From assembly GCF_020523795.1 (NCBI RefSeq), contig NZ_JAJALI010000002.1, positions 121,690-185,689 on the forward strand: a DNA stretch of 64,000 nt, written 5' to 3'. The DNA is from Ancylobacter sp. Lp-2. GTDB lineage: Bacteria > Pseudomonadota > Alphaproteobacteria > Rhizobiales > Xanthobacteraceae. Position numbers and translations under genes: made by a program. The notes beneath the pieces are model-generated. The model saw only the letters and a program-made list of their open reading frames with translations. It was not told the DNA's origin and searched no databases. This document shows, piece by piece, positions 46,965-55,238 of this stretch; within the stretch, counting starts at the first letter, position 1; every line of letters starts with the position of its first letter.

Positions 46965-47870
46965 ATGGCTTCGAAAGCGCATCTTGCTCCTGCGTTGTCT
47001 GTTGCCTTGTCGGGAACCGGCCTGTTCCGCTACGGCGACGAGCCGCTCGAGCTCGGCCTGAAGGGCACAACCATCGAGTTGCTCTCCTATCTCGCCTGCA
47101 ATGCCGGGCATCCCGTGCGTCGCGAGTATGTGGCCGAGCGGCTCTGGAACGCCTCCACCGGTGAACGGCAGCGGTCGGCATTGAACTCGGCCGTCTGGCG
47201 CATCAGCAAGAAACTGCCGAAACATCCCGGACTGCGCCTGGCGGTGTCCGATACCACATTGTGCCTCACCATCGATGAATCCATCCCGGTCGACATCCGC
47301 GAACTGCGTGCCGCTGTGCGCGGGGCGACAGGCCCGCAAGGCATGACGCGCGAGGCGGCCGGCAAGCTCGAAGCGGCGCTTGCCGCCACCGCCGCGCCCT
47401 TCATGGATGGCTTCGACGCCGACTGGATACTCACGGAGCGCGAACGCGTTTCCAACACCCGCATTCGCGGTATGATCGCGTTGATGCACTGGCGCGGCAT
47501 CAATCGTCACTACGAGGATGCGCTCGAGATCGGTCGCAGCCTGCTCAGCGAGGACCCGTTTCGCGAAGCTGTCCAGATCGATGTGATGTGGCTCTACGTG
47601 CTGAACGGGCAGCGCGTGCAGGCGCTCAAGCAGTACATGGCCTTCGCCGCGATGCTGCGAAACGAATTGTCGATCGAGCCGATGCGCGAAACCAGGGCGC
47701 TCTACGAGCACATACGCCATCAGCTCACCGGCCGTCCCGATCTTCTGCTGGCTGAAGCTCCCGCCGCGCCCGGGCCGGACCACACCCACGAGAACCTGGC
47801 GCTCGGACTGGCCGCCGCCGAGCAGTCGCGCCGGGAGTTCTATCAGACCCTGCGCGCTCAACTCGGCTAG
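46965..47870 (+). CDS. BTAD-domain (SARP-like) transcriptional regulator
   Basis: 301-aa regulator with an N-terminal OmpR-type winged helix (about residues 12-95: FRYGDEPLELGLKGTTIELL, SALNSAVWRISKKL) and a bacterial transcriptional activation domain of TPR-like helices (about 105-250, ending LSIEPMRETRALYEHI). This order matches SARP/BTAD activators. A longer start at 46914 (GTG) is possible, but 46965 fits the domain. It stands alone 370 bp before the contractile injection genes, in the same direction, so it is the best candidate for their regulator. No sensor or ATPase domain is attached. Confidence 0.82.
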   Translation: MASKAHLAPALSVALSGTGLFRYGDEPLELGLKGTTIELLSYLACNAGHPVRREYVAERLWNASTGERQRSALNSAVWRISKKLPKHPGLRLAVSDTTLCLTIDESIPVDIRELRAAVRGATGPQGMTREAAGKLEAALAATAAPFMDGFDADWILTERERVSNTRIRGMIALMHWRGINRHYEDALEIGRSLLSEDPFREAVQIDVMWLYVLNGQRVQALKQYMAFAAMLRNELSIEPMRETRALYEHIRHQLTGRPDLLLAEAPAAPGPDHTHENLALGLAAAEQSRREFYQTLRAQLG

Positions 47871-48242
47871 CCGCCCCCTCCGCGACGAAATCCTCCCAAG
47901 CAAGCCTCATCTGCTTATGGCCAGCGCTCGTCATGAGCGGGGCTCGTCATGACACGGTTGCCAATCGGCACGCCGGTCATGTCCGGTACCCGGCATCGCG
48001 GGATGACCGTCCGGTGACGCCGCGGTGATCCCGTCGACATCGCCGGACACGGACTGGTGCATGCGGTCGGCAGCAGGAGCGATTCGAGGACGACTTATAA
48101 AGGGCATAGGTGGGTTGGTGTCCCGGTCGATCCGGCAACCGCGCGGAAGTACGCCTTGGCTCGGAGTGCGCACATACCCGACTGGAAATCAGGTCGCGGG
48201 CGGCAAGCGGCCCGTGCCGGCGAGGAGGACTACGCCTTCTTC
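47871..48242. other. intergenic region before the injection-system operon
   Basis: 370 bp that should contain the CIS promoter. An AT-rich spot CTTATAAAGGGCATAGG (48093-48109) stands out in the GC-rich background but has no matched -35. Frames extending upstream from the small gene at 48243 do not look coding. Confidence 0.4.
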
Positions 48243-48422
48243 ATGCGGATACGCATATCGGTCGCCTCGGACGGCAGCGAACGTCGGCCGCAATTCAGCA
48301 TCGTGGACCTCGCGGCGGGACGGACAGAGCGTTTCGCGACGTATGAACGCGCTGCCGCATGGCTCGCGCGAAATGTTCAACGGATTGTCTCGGGTCCGCC
48401 GGGCGATGTGGCCGACCCCTAG
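48243..48422 (+). CDS. putative small protein at the head of the injection-system operon
   Basis: 59-aa frame, MRIRISVASDG at the start and ERAAAWLARNVQRIV near the end, ending 11 bp before the sheath gene. The beta-turn-beta-helix pattern looks protein-like. An AGGAGG lies 14 bp upstream, rather far, and the same frame stays open for 62 more codons upstream. The family is not recognised. It may be a real small CIS-associated protein or a chance frame. Confidence 0.4.
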   Translation: MRIRISVASDGSERRPQFSIVDLAAGRTERFATYERAAAWLARNVQRIVSGPPGDVADP

Positions 48423-48433
48423 GGAGAATGCCA

Positions 48434-50371
48434 ATGTACAAGCATCCGGGTGTCTACATTGAACATGTCCCGTCGGGCTTGCTGGCGATCGAGGCAGCTT
48501 CCACCTCTGTTGCGGCCTTCATCGGACCGGTCAAGCGCGGGCCGGTCGGGGAGCCGGTCTTCATCACCAGCGTGTCGCAGTTCGCGCTGCAGTTCGGCTT
48601 GCTCAATGACGGCACCAACGGCATTCGCGACGAAGGCGACAACGCCGATAGCTTCGGCCACGCGGTCAATGCCTTCTTCGGAAACGGCGGCAACAAGGCC
48701 TATATCGTGCGTGTGGCCGAGGCGAGTGGCGGCAATGCCCCGACGGCCGCCACCGCCGCGATCCCCAATCCCGAGTCGAACACGACCGGCTTCCTGCTGA
48801 CCGCGAAATCACCCGGTGCCTGGGCCAACGACATAATCGTGCGGCTCTCGACCACCGACACGAGCACCGTTCCGGACCTCGACCTCGGCTATACGCTCCG
48901 GCTCGGGGTGCTGGCCGACGGCAAGTTCCAGGCGCTCGAGGTCTTCTCGGGGCTGCAGTTCGATGCGGCCTCGCCGCGTTCGCTCGAGAAGGTCGTCAGC
49001 GAACAGTCGGCGCTCGCCACGCTGAAGCCGGCGACGATCGGCACCAATCCCGGCGAGATCCAAGTCATCGCCAAGGCGCTTCAGGGCGTGGCGACGACCC
49101 TGCCGACGGCCCTCGCCCTCGGCGGCAAGAAGCTCGACGTGAAGATCGGCGACAGCCCGAAGTTCACCATCGAGTTCGCCGAGGACAGCGGTGACGCCAA
49201 CGCCATCGCCGCGCTCATCCAGAGCGCGGCGCGAGCCAACCCCGCCGGCTCTCCCGAGTTCGCGGTCACCGTCAGCGGGGGGAACGCCTTCCGCCTCGCC
49301 TCGAAGATCGCCGGCCCGGCCGGCAACGTCTCCTCGCCGTCGGGAACCGCACGGACCCTGCTCGGCCTCGGTGCCGGCGTAACGGCGGTCGATGATTCCG
49401 AAAGCACCTTGCCGACCGGCACCTCCACCATCGAGGGCTTCTTCGACGACGGAACCGATGGTACATCGGCTCCGGCCAAGTCGGCCTATGACACGGTGTT
49501 CGAGACGCTGCGGGACTATCGCGACGTCTCCATCGTCCTGCTGCCTGGCAAGGCGTGGATAGAGGCGGGCGACAATTCCGTCATCGAGGCGGCGATCACC
49601 CATTCCGAGTTCATGCAGAACCGGATGGTTATCGTCGATCCGCCGGTTCCGGTCGGCAACGACACCCTCGTGTCGCCCAAGGACGTGAAGGATCTCGGCG
49701 CGCCGACATCTCCCTATACCGCGCTCTATTATCCCTGGCTCAATGTCGGCAACCCGCACTACAATCCGGACACCGCCGCCAACAAGCCGAAGACGTTCCT
49801 GATACCGCCATCGGCCTTCGCCGCGGGCATGTGGGCGCGCATCGACACGCGCCGCGGCGTCTGGAAGGCGCCGGCCGGCCTCGAGGCGGACGTGCGCGGC
49901 ACGCTCGGTCCGAACATCCTCATCGGCAACGACCTGCAGGACAATCTGAACGAACTGGGCATCAACTGCCTGCGCGCCATCATCGGGCCGACCGTCGTCT
50001 GGGGCGCGCGCACGCTCGCGACGAAGACCAAGCCGGAATACCGCTACGTATCCGTCCGGCGCACCCAGAACATGATCGGCGAGAGTCTTTACGCCGCCTT
50101 GCAGTCGGTCGTCTTCGAACCGAACGACCACCGGCTGTGGGCCAGCCTGCGCGCCTCGGTCACCGCCTTCATGGATGGCCTGTTCCGGGCCGGTGCCTTT
50201 CAGGGCGAAAAGGCGTCGGATGCCTATTTCGTCCAGTGCGGCCTCGGCTCGACCATGACGCAGGGCGACATCGACGCCGGCATCGTGCGTGTCGCGGTCG
50301 GCTTCGCGGCGCTGAAGCCGGCCGAGTTCGTCGTTGTCCAGATCAAGCAAATCGTTGGTCAGAACGCCTGA
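48434..50371 (+). CDS. contractile injection system sheath protein
   Basis: 645-aa phage-tail-type sheath. The start MYKHPGVYIEHVPSG is the diagnostic N-terminal handshake region. AFIGPVKRGPVGEPVFITS follows at about residues 28-46, and the conserved C-terminal domain includes MWARIDTRRGVWKAPAGLEA, INCLRAIIGPTVVWGARTL and QCGLGSTMTQGDIDAGIV near the end. The middle (about 190-340) holds a large insert (including FRLASKIAGPAGNVSSPSG) expected on the outside of the sheath. It contracts to drive the inner tube through a target membrane. Only one sheath gene is present, in contrast to three in Afp/PVC. An RBS AGGGAG lies at 48421-48426. Confidence 0.95.
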   Translation: MYKHPGVYIEHVPSGLLAIEAASTSVAAFIGPVKRGPVGEPVFITSVSQFALQFGLLNDGTNGIRDEGDNADSFGHAVNAFFGNGGNKAYIVRVAEASGGNAPTAATAAIPNPESNTTGFLLTAKSPGAWANDIIVRLSTTDTSTVPDLDLGYTLRLGVLADGKFQALEVFSGLQFDAASPRSLEKVVSEQSALATLKPATIGTNPGEIQVIAKALQGVATTLPTALALGGKKLDVKIGDSPKFTIEFAEDSGDANAIAALIQSAARANPAGSPEFAVTVSGGNAFRLASKIAGPAGNVSSPSGTARTLLGLGAGVTAVDDSESTLPTGTSTIEGFFDDGTDGTSAPAKSAYDTVFETLRDYRDVSIVLLPGKAWIEAGDNSVIEAAITHSEFMQNRMVIVDPPVPVGNDTLVSPKDVKDLGAPTSPYTALYYPWLNVGNPHYNPDTAANKPKTFLIPPSAFAAGMWARIDTRRGVWKAPAGLEADVRGTLGPNILIGNDLQDNLNELGINCLRAIIGPTVVWGARTLATKTKPEYRYVSVRRTQNMIGESLYAALQSVVFEPNDHRLWASLRASVTAFMDGLFRAGAFQGEKASDAYFVQCGLGSTMTQGDIDAGIVRVAVGFAALKPAEFVVVQIKQIVGQNA

Positions 50372-50403
50372 GACGGCCAAGCGCGAATGGAGGAGATGGA
50401 CCC

Positions 50404-50916
50404 ATGCCCGCCCCTATGTTTCCCGCAAATGCCCACCGGTACGATCCTTACCGGACGTTCAAGTTCCAGGTGGTGATCGGCGGCCGCACCGTCGCCGGCC
50501 TGTCCAAGATGGGAGCGCTGAAGCGCACGACGGAGGCCGTCAAATGGCGCGGCGCCGGCGATCCGTCGTCGCAGCAGGTCATGCCCGGCGGTTCCAGCTT
50601 CGAGGCCGTGTCGCTGGAGCAGGGGCTGAGCCACGATACCGTTTTCGAGGAATGGGCGAACGCGGTGAACAATGTCGCCGATGGCGACGCCGGCATGAGC
50701 CTGAAAAACTATCGCCGGGATGTCGTCATCAACGTGCTGAACCTGCAGGGGGTCCCGGCGATCACCTACCAGTTGCGGCGCGCCTGGGTATCGGAGTTCA
50801 CGGCGCTGCCCGAACTCGACGCCAACAACATGAATACGGTCGGCATCCAGTCGATCACGATCCAGCATCAGGGTTTTGTCCGCGATCCGGGAACGGCCGA
50901 ACCGGCCGAGACCTGA
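50404..50916 (+). CDS. contractile injection system inner tube protein
   Basis: 170-aa tail-tube (gp19/Hcp-fold) protein of the T4-like family: NAHRYDPYRTFKFQVVIGGR (residues 9-28), GLSKMGALKRTTEAVKWRG and WVSEFTALPELDANNMNTVG are the typical tube motifs. It stacks as hexameric rings inside the sheath. It lies 32 bp after the sheath stop, with GGAGGAGAT upstream. Apart from the divergent tube-initiator-like gene at 55239, no second tube gene is seen, so this one probably forms the full shaft. Confidence 0.95.
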   Translation: MPAPMFPANAHRYDPYRTFKFQVVIGGRTVAGLSKMGALKRTTEAVKWRGAGDPSSQQVMPGGSSFEAVSLEQGLSHDTVFEEWANAVNNVADGDAGMSLKNYRRDVVINVLNLQGVPAITYQLRRAWVSEFTALPELDANNMNTVGIQSITIQHQGFVRDPGTAEPAET

Positions 50917-50949
50917 GGAACGCGACGTTCCGGAGGTGGAGCCGCCGCC

Positions 50950-51741
50950 ATGGCCAGCACCTTTCCATTTGCACGCCTGCGTCCTCTCGACGGCGCGGTG
51001 GAGCTTGCCGCCGCTACCGCGACGGCGGCGACGTCGACGCGGCCGGAGGCCGTCACGGCCCTGCTCTGCGTCCTGCTCGACAGCGTCGGGGACCAGCCGG
51101 CGACCCGGCAGGCCATTCGTGCGCTACCCTGCGCCACGCGCGAATGGCTGGTGCAGTGGACGGCTGCCCGCCTGAACCCCGGCCTGCGCTGGTTCGAGGC
51201 GCGTTGCGCGCACTGCCGCGAGCCGTTCGACTTGTCGCTCGACCTGGCGCGGCCGATCTGGCGCGCCCCGGATGAGGCGCTCACCGAAATCTCGGTGGCC
51301 ACCAGCCTGGGCCCGCGGCGGTTCGCCGTGCCGACCGGCGAACATGAGGAGCAACTGGCGCTCCGCGAGCCCGGCGCCGACCCCCGGCGCGATGTCGCGA
51401 GCCTGTGCGGCCTGTCGCCGGCCGCCGATGAGGAGGCCGACCGTTTCGACGAACACGACTTGCAACTGATCGACGAGGCGCTGGAGCGGGCATCTCCGGA
51501 CATCGCCGACATGGCTGCCGCCCGGTGCCCAAGCTGCGGTCGGGATACCGAGTGCTGCGTCGATCCGCTGTTGTTCGCCTTTCCACGCGAGGCCGACATC
51601 CTTTCCGAGATCCACCTGATCGCCAGTGCCTATGGCTGGGACCATGACGGGATCCTGCGGCTGCCGGCGCGCCACCGGGCCGCCTATGCCGGCATGATCG
51701 CGCGCGAGCGCCGCGCGCAGACATCGATGGCGAGGCGGTGA
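50950..51741 (+). CDS. baseplate hub-assembly chaperone-like protein with two Cys pairs
   Basis: 263 aa. The C-terminal segment EADILSEIHLIASAYGWDHD (about residues 216-235) followed by ILRLPARHRAAYAGMI resembles the T4 gp51/gp26-type baseplate assembly proteins that accompany tube genes in many tails. Unusually it carries CAHC near residue 88 and CPSC near 192, followed by TECC, which could form a split zinc ribbon. It sits directly after the tube gene with GGAGGTGG upstream, and its stop overlaps the next start (TGATG). Assignment as a chaperone is based on the C-terminus and position. The Cys-rich part is not explained. Confidence 0.6.
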   Translation: MASTFPFARLRPLDGAVELAAATATAATSTRPEAVTALLCVLLDSVGDQPATRQAIRALPCATREWLVQWTAARLNPGLRWFEARCAHCREPFDLSLDLARPIWRAPDEALTEISVATSLGPRRFAVPTGEHEEQLALREPGADPRRDVASLCGLSPAADEEADRFDEHDLQLIDEALERASPDIADMAAARCPSCGRDTECCVDPLLFAFPREADILSEIHLIASAYGWDHDGILRLPARHRAAYAGMIARERRAQTSMARR

Positions 51742-52592
51742 TGAGCTTTCTTGCGCGCCTCTCGCTCCGCTCCCGCCCGACGCTGTCGCGCGTCTCGGCG
51801 GTGATGCCGAAGGGCCTCGCGGTGCGCCAGCCCGCGCCGGTCTATCGCGCGGCCGAGACGCCCGACGACGAGGAGGAGCAAGCACAGCCCTTACGTCGTG
51901 CCGCTACCCGTCCGATCCGTCGCGTGGAGGGGGCCGCGCCGGCCGAGGACGAGATACCGAGAGCCACGGCGCCGGCGCCGGAGCAGCACGAGGACGAGGA
52001 GCCGCCGGCAACGGCCCGGCGCGCGCCCATGTCGCTGAACCGCGCCCATGAGCAGAATGAGGAGCCGCAGGAGGAAGGCGAGCCGGACGAGCCGACGCCC
52101 GCTTCGCGCCTCATCCGCCGGGCCGAAGAGGTTCCGCTCGAGGACGGCGACAGACCCTTGCGCCAGCCCTTTCAGGAGGACCTGTCGCCGGGAGCCTCGC
52201 CGCTGCCGCCCGACATGGCCACCGAAGAGGAGCCGCCGGCGATGCAGGCGCTGCGGAGGGCAATTCCGCGCCCGGCCGGCCCGTCGCCACGTGGCGAGGT
52301 GGGGGTGCCGCCGCCCCCCGGCGGTGTCTTCGACGAAGGAGCGCCGGACCGATCCCATCCCTTCGCGCCTGCGTTCGGGGGCGAGGCGGCCAGCCTCGCG
52401 CATGCCCTGATGCCTTTCGATACGGGATTTGCCCCTGCGGGCGGTTCCGGGCCCGACCGGTCCGAGCGGCCGCAGGTGATCATCGATCAGGTCGATGTGG
52501 TGATCCACGAGCCCGCGCCACCGGCGGTGGCCGCGCGAGCGCCCTTCGACGCCGCGCGTGCCATGCGCGCGCGCTATCTGAGAAGGCTGTGA
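51741..52592 (+). CDS. proline/acid-rich, largely disordered CIS-associated protein
   Basis: 283 aa, not recognised. It starts with a basic helix-like segment (FLARLSLRSRPTLSRVSAV), then about 200 residues rich in Glu, Pro, Ala and Arg with repeated LRRA/IRRAEE-type patches, and ends in a short ordered stretch, PQVIIDQVDVVIHEP, with a helix AARAMRARYLRRL. No membrane segment or signal is visible. The C-terminal beta strand plus helix could be a docking tag onto the tube, cap or baseplate, and the disordered body could fill the lumen or be a linker. It overlaps the upstream gene by 1 bp and precedes the cap gene by 3 bp, so it is part of the operon. Confidence 0.7.
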   Translation: MSFLARLSLRSRPTLSRVSAVMPKGLAVRQPAPVYRAAETPDDEEEQAQPLRRAATRPIRRVEGAAPAEDEIPRATAPAPEQHEDEEPPATARRAPMSLNRAHEQNEEPQEEGEPDEPTPASRLIRRAEEVPLEDGDRPLRQPFQEDLSPGASPLPPDMATEEEPPAMQALRRAIPRPAGPSPRGEVGVPPPPGGVFDEGAPDRSHPFAPAFGGEAASLAHALMPFDTGFAPAGGSGPDRSERPQVIIDQVDVVIHEPAPPAVAARAPFDAARAMRARYLRRL

Positions 52593-52595
52593 GCC

Positions 52596-53633
52596 ATGGC
52601 TGTCCCGGTCTCGTCGCTGTCGGTGGCCGTGCAGGGCATCGCCGATTTCCTGGACGGACAGTTCGGCGAGGACGTCGTCATCTCGACGGACAATCCGCAA
52701 CGCGCGGCCGAGCGGGTGAAGGGGGGCGATAAGCACTTCCTCAACCTGTTCACCTACCGTGTCATGCCGTCCGGCTTCCATGCGTCGGCCTCGGCCAGGG
52801 AGCCGTTCTTCATCCGGATCAGCACACTCCTGACGCCATTCCTGAGCGACGCCCAATCGAATGTGCCGGACGCGGACCTGCGCATCCTCGGCCATGCGAT
52901 CCGGGTGCTCGCCTCCAGCCCGGTGGTTCCCGTCTCGGCGTTGCCGGGTAACAGCGCGGATCCCGAGGATTTTCGCTCGCAGCCGCATCTCGACTACCGG
53001 CTGCAGGCGGTGTTGCAGGCCCCCACGATGGAGGAGCTGAACCACATCTGGACGACCCAGGGCGGCGAACTCGCCTACCGTCTGTCGGCCGCCTACGAAT
53101 TCGCGCTGATCCCGGTCGAACCGCTCGAGCGCCAGCCGGCGGCCGGTCCGATCACCACGGCGATCATCGACACGCGCTCGCGGGTGAAGCCGCAGCCCGA
53201 GGGATATAACGAGCTCGGCGTCGAGGCGAGGGCGGTTCCACTGGCGGCCACGACGACGACCAAGCAGCCGCCGCCCGTCGACATTCTCCCGGTGGTCCTG
53301 TTCGCGCTTTCCGGGGGGCTGGCGAGCGCCGCGACGATCGCGCCCGCCGCGGCATCGACGAAGCTCGCGATTTCCGGCCTGCCGGGGAGCAAGGTGTCGG
53401 TGACTGTGACCTGGACCCGCGCGGACACCTCGATCGAGGTCCAATCCAAGCAGTCCTTCACCATCGCCGCGGTGCGTCTCGACGACCCGGCCGCCATCGT
53501 CGCGCTGGCGCTGGACGCGCCACAGGCGGGTGACGGGGCGCGGATCACGATGCGGCCGGCCGACGCCGGCGGCGTCGAGGTGGCGAACGCTCCCTTCGCC
53601 AACACGCTGACACTTTCGGTGGCCGAGTCATGA
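52596..53633 (+). CDS. tail terminator/cap protein, Pvc16/Afp16-like (DUF4255)
   Basis: 345 aa. The DUF4255 N-terminal domain (about residues 5-190: LSVAVQGIADFLDGQFGED, FLNLFTYRVMPSGFH, ELAYRLSAAYEFALIPVEP) is that of the PVC/Afp cap protein that ends tube and sheath growth at the distal end. A Pro-rich linker leads to a C-terminal Ig-like beta domain (about 240-345) not present in the shortest members. It overlaps the ATPase gene by 4 bp (ATGA). Confidence 0.85.
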   Translation: MAVPVSSLSVAVQGIADFLDGQFGEDVVISTDNPQRAAERVKGGDKHFLNLFTYRVMPSGFHASASAREPFFIRISTLLTPFLSDAQSNVPDADLRILGHAIRVLASSPVVPVSALPGNSADPEDFRSQPHLDYRLQAVLQAPTMEELNHIWTTQGGELAYRLSAAYEFALIPVEPLERQPAAGPITTAIIDTRSRVKPQPEGYNELGVEARAVPLAATTTTKQPPPVDILPVVLFALSGGLASAATIAPAAASTKLAISGLPGSKVSVTVTWTRADTSIEVQSKQSFTIAAVRLDDPAAIVALALDAPQAGDGARITMRPADAGGVEVANAPFANTLTLSVAES

Positions 53634-55006
53634 CCATCGCCGCGGGGAGGATCACGCCGGACCGCAACGCCCTCGACGGCGAATGGGCGCGTGTCGAGTT
53701 GCTCGTCATGCTGGCGGAATCGCTGCGTTCCGGCGCCACCCTGCCGGATGCGTTCCCGGCCCGCTTCGACGACGCCGGCGAGCGGGTCGCCGGTGAGCGC
53801 GCCAATGGTTCGTGGGCGGCATTGCGCAACGTCACGGCCGAGACGGTCCTACACCAGTTCATCCAGTTAGATCTCGACATCCTGGCACTGGCGCTGGCGC
53901 CGGAGGCGCGCCCGGCCCTGGCGCCCCGGTTCCACTCGCTGCAGCCGCATACGGGCGAGGCCAACCCTTGCCTCGCGCTGATCCAGGAACTTCTGATGCT
54001 CGACGGCGGCGAGCAGATCGGCATGCTGTTCGACCGGCTTGAGCCGCATTCACCGCTGGTCGCCTCCGGCATCGTGCGCGTGGTCGGCAAGGGCGCCTAC
54101 CAGTCGGTCAGCGCCTCGCCGGTGGCCGCGAAGGCCTTACTAGGCCGGGCCACCGACCTGTCGCCGCCGCCCGGCGCGCATCTGGTCACCGTGGAGGCCT
54201 CCTGGGACGATCTGGTCCTGCCGCCTGCCGCGTTGGCTGACCTGCGCGGTTTTTCCACCTGGATTCGCTGTCGCGACGGGGTGATCGACGACTGGAAGGC
54301 GCGGCCGTTGGGCGGGCCGCTGGCCCTGTTCTGCGGCCCGTCGGGATCGGGCAAGAGCTTCGCCGCTGCCGTCATCGCGACTGAGCTCACGGCTCGGACC
54401 GGCGAGAACTGGGCTCTCTACGCGCTCGATCTCGGCCGCATCATGTCGAAATATGTCGGCGAGACCGAGCAGAATCTGAATGCCTTGCTCGACGCGCTCG
54501 ACGGTCGGCGCGCGATCCTGCAGATCGACGAGGCCGACGGGCTTCTCGGCAAGCGGGGAGAGGTGACGGACGCCCGCGACCGCTACGCCAATCTCGAAGT
54601 CTCGCACATGCTGTCGCGGTTCGAGCGCCACGCCGGGCCGGTGATCCTCACCACCAATTTGCGGGCCAACATCGATGCGGCGTTCCTGCGCCGTTTCCAG
54701 CAGATCGTCGACTTCCCGGCGCCCGACACGAAGGCGCGGCGCCTGCTGTGGGAAAGGCTGCTGCCGGCCCGCGCGCCGCGCGCGGCCGACCTCGACATCG
54801 AGGAGCTGGCGAGCGGGGTGCGGCTTTCCGGCGGTGCGATCCACAACGCCGCCTTCTTCGCATCGGTGCTCGCCTTCGAGGACGGCGGGACCATCGCCGG
54901 CGAGCATCTGGCGCGCGCCGTCTGGGCGGAACTGTCGAAGGACAACCGCCAGGTGCGCCGCTCCGAACTCGGCCCGCTGGGCAGATATCTGGAGGAAACC
55001 TCATGA
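53630..55006 (+). CDS. AAA+ ATPase of the injection system (Pvc15/Afp15-like)
   Basis: 458-aa ATPase. An N-terminal helical region (about residues 1-190) precedes one AAA+ module with Walker A GPSGSGKSFAA near 235, Walker B ILQIDEADGLLGKRGEV near 296, sensor-1 Asn and Arg-finger region VILTTNLRANIDAAFLRRF, and the C-terminal lid. eCIS clusters nearly always encode such an ATPase. It is thought to help assembly or cargo loading. It is cytoplasmic. It overlaps neighbours on both sides by ATGA, so its level is tied to the cap and the next small protein. Confidence 0.9.
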   Translation: MTIAAGRITPDRNALDGEWARVELLVMLAESLRSGATLPDAFPARFDDAGERVAGERANGSWAALRNVTAETVLHQFIQLDLDILALALAPEARPALAPRFHSLQPHTGEANPCLALIQELLMLDGGEQIGMLFDRLEPHSPLVASGIVRVVGKGAYQSVSASPVAAKALLGRATDLSPPPGAHLVTVEASWDDLVLPPAALADLRGFSTWIRCRDGVIDDWKARPLGGPLALFCGPSGSGKSFAAAVIATELTARTGENWALYALDLGRIMSKYVGETEQNLNALLDALDGRRAILQIDEADGLLGKRGEVTDARDRYANLEVSHMLSRFERHAGPVILTTNLRANIDAAFLRRFQQIVDFPAPDTKARRLLWERLLPARAPRAADLDIEELASGVRLSGGAIHNAAFFASVLAFEDGGTIAGEHLARAVWAELSKDNRQVRRSELGPLGRYLEETS

Positions 55007-55236
55007 GGATCCGGCGCATCCGGCTTGTGCTGCCGTCCCGCATGCGAGGGGCTGCCGACGGCGATGCGCGGCAGATTGCCGAGACGGTCGCCCGGGCACT
55101 GTTGCGGGAAGGAGCCACGGCCGGAACGCTGCGGATCGAGGTCAACGGCGCCGGTCGGTCGGCGGGTCACATGGCGGCGGATCTGGCCGGCGTTGCCTCG
55201 CGCGCCGCGAGGTCGGCGACCATGTGGGAGGGATGA
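55003..55236 (+). CDS. small basic protein between ATPase and tube-initiator genes
   Basis: 77-aa Arg-rich protein (MRIRRIRLVLPSRMRGAADG at the start, then a helix-rich Ala/Arg body with HMAADLAGVASRAARSA). Starts within the ATPase stop (ATGA), preceded by GGAGGAAA. No family is recognised. The RIRLVLP beginning and amphipathic helices are similar in style to small tail-chaperone proteins, but this is inference. The tight coupling argues that it is real. Confidence 0.6.
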   Translation: MRIRRIRLVLPSRMRGAADGDARQIAETVARALLREGATAGTLRIEVNGAGRSAGHMAADLAGVASRAARSATMWEG

Positions 55237-55238
55237 CG

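Noticed and set aside
46683-47903. 406-codon minus-strand frame over the BTAD regulator
   Set aside because: The plus strand encodes a recognisable winged-helix plus BTAD protein; the minus frame does not resemble any family.
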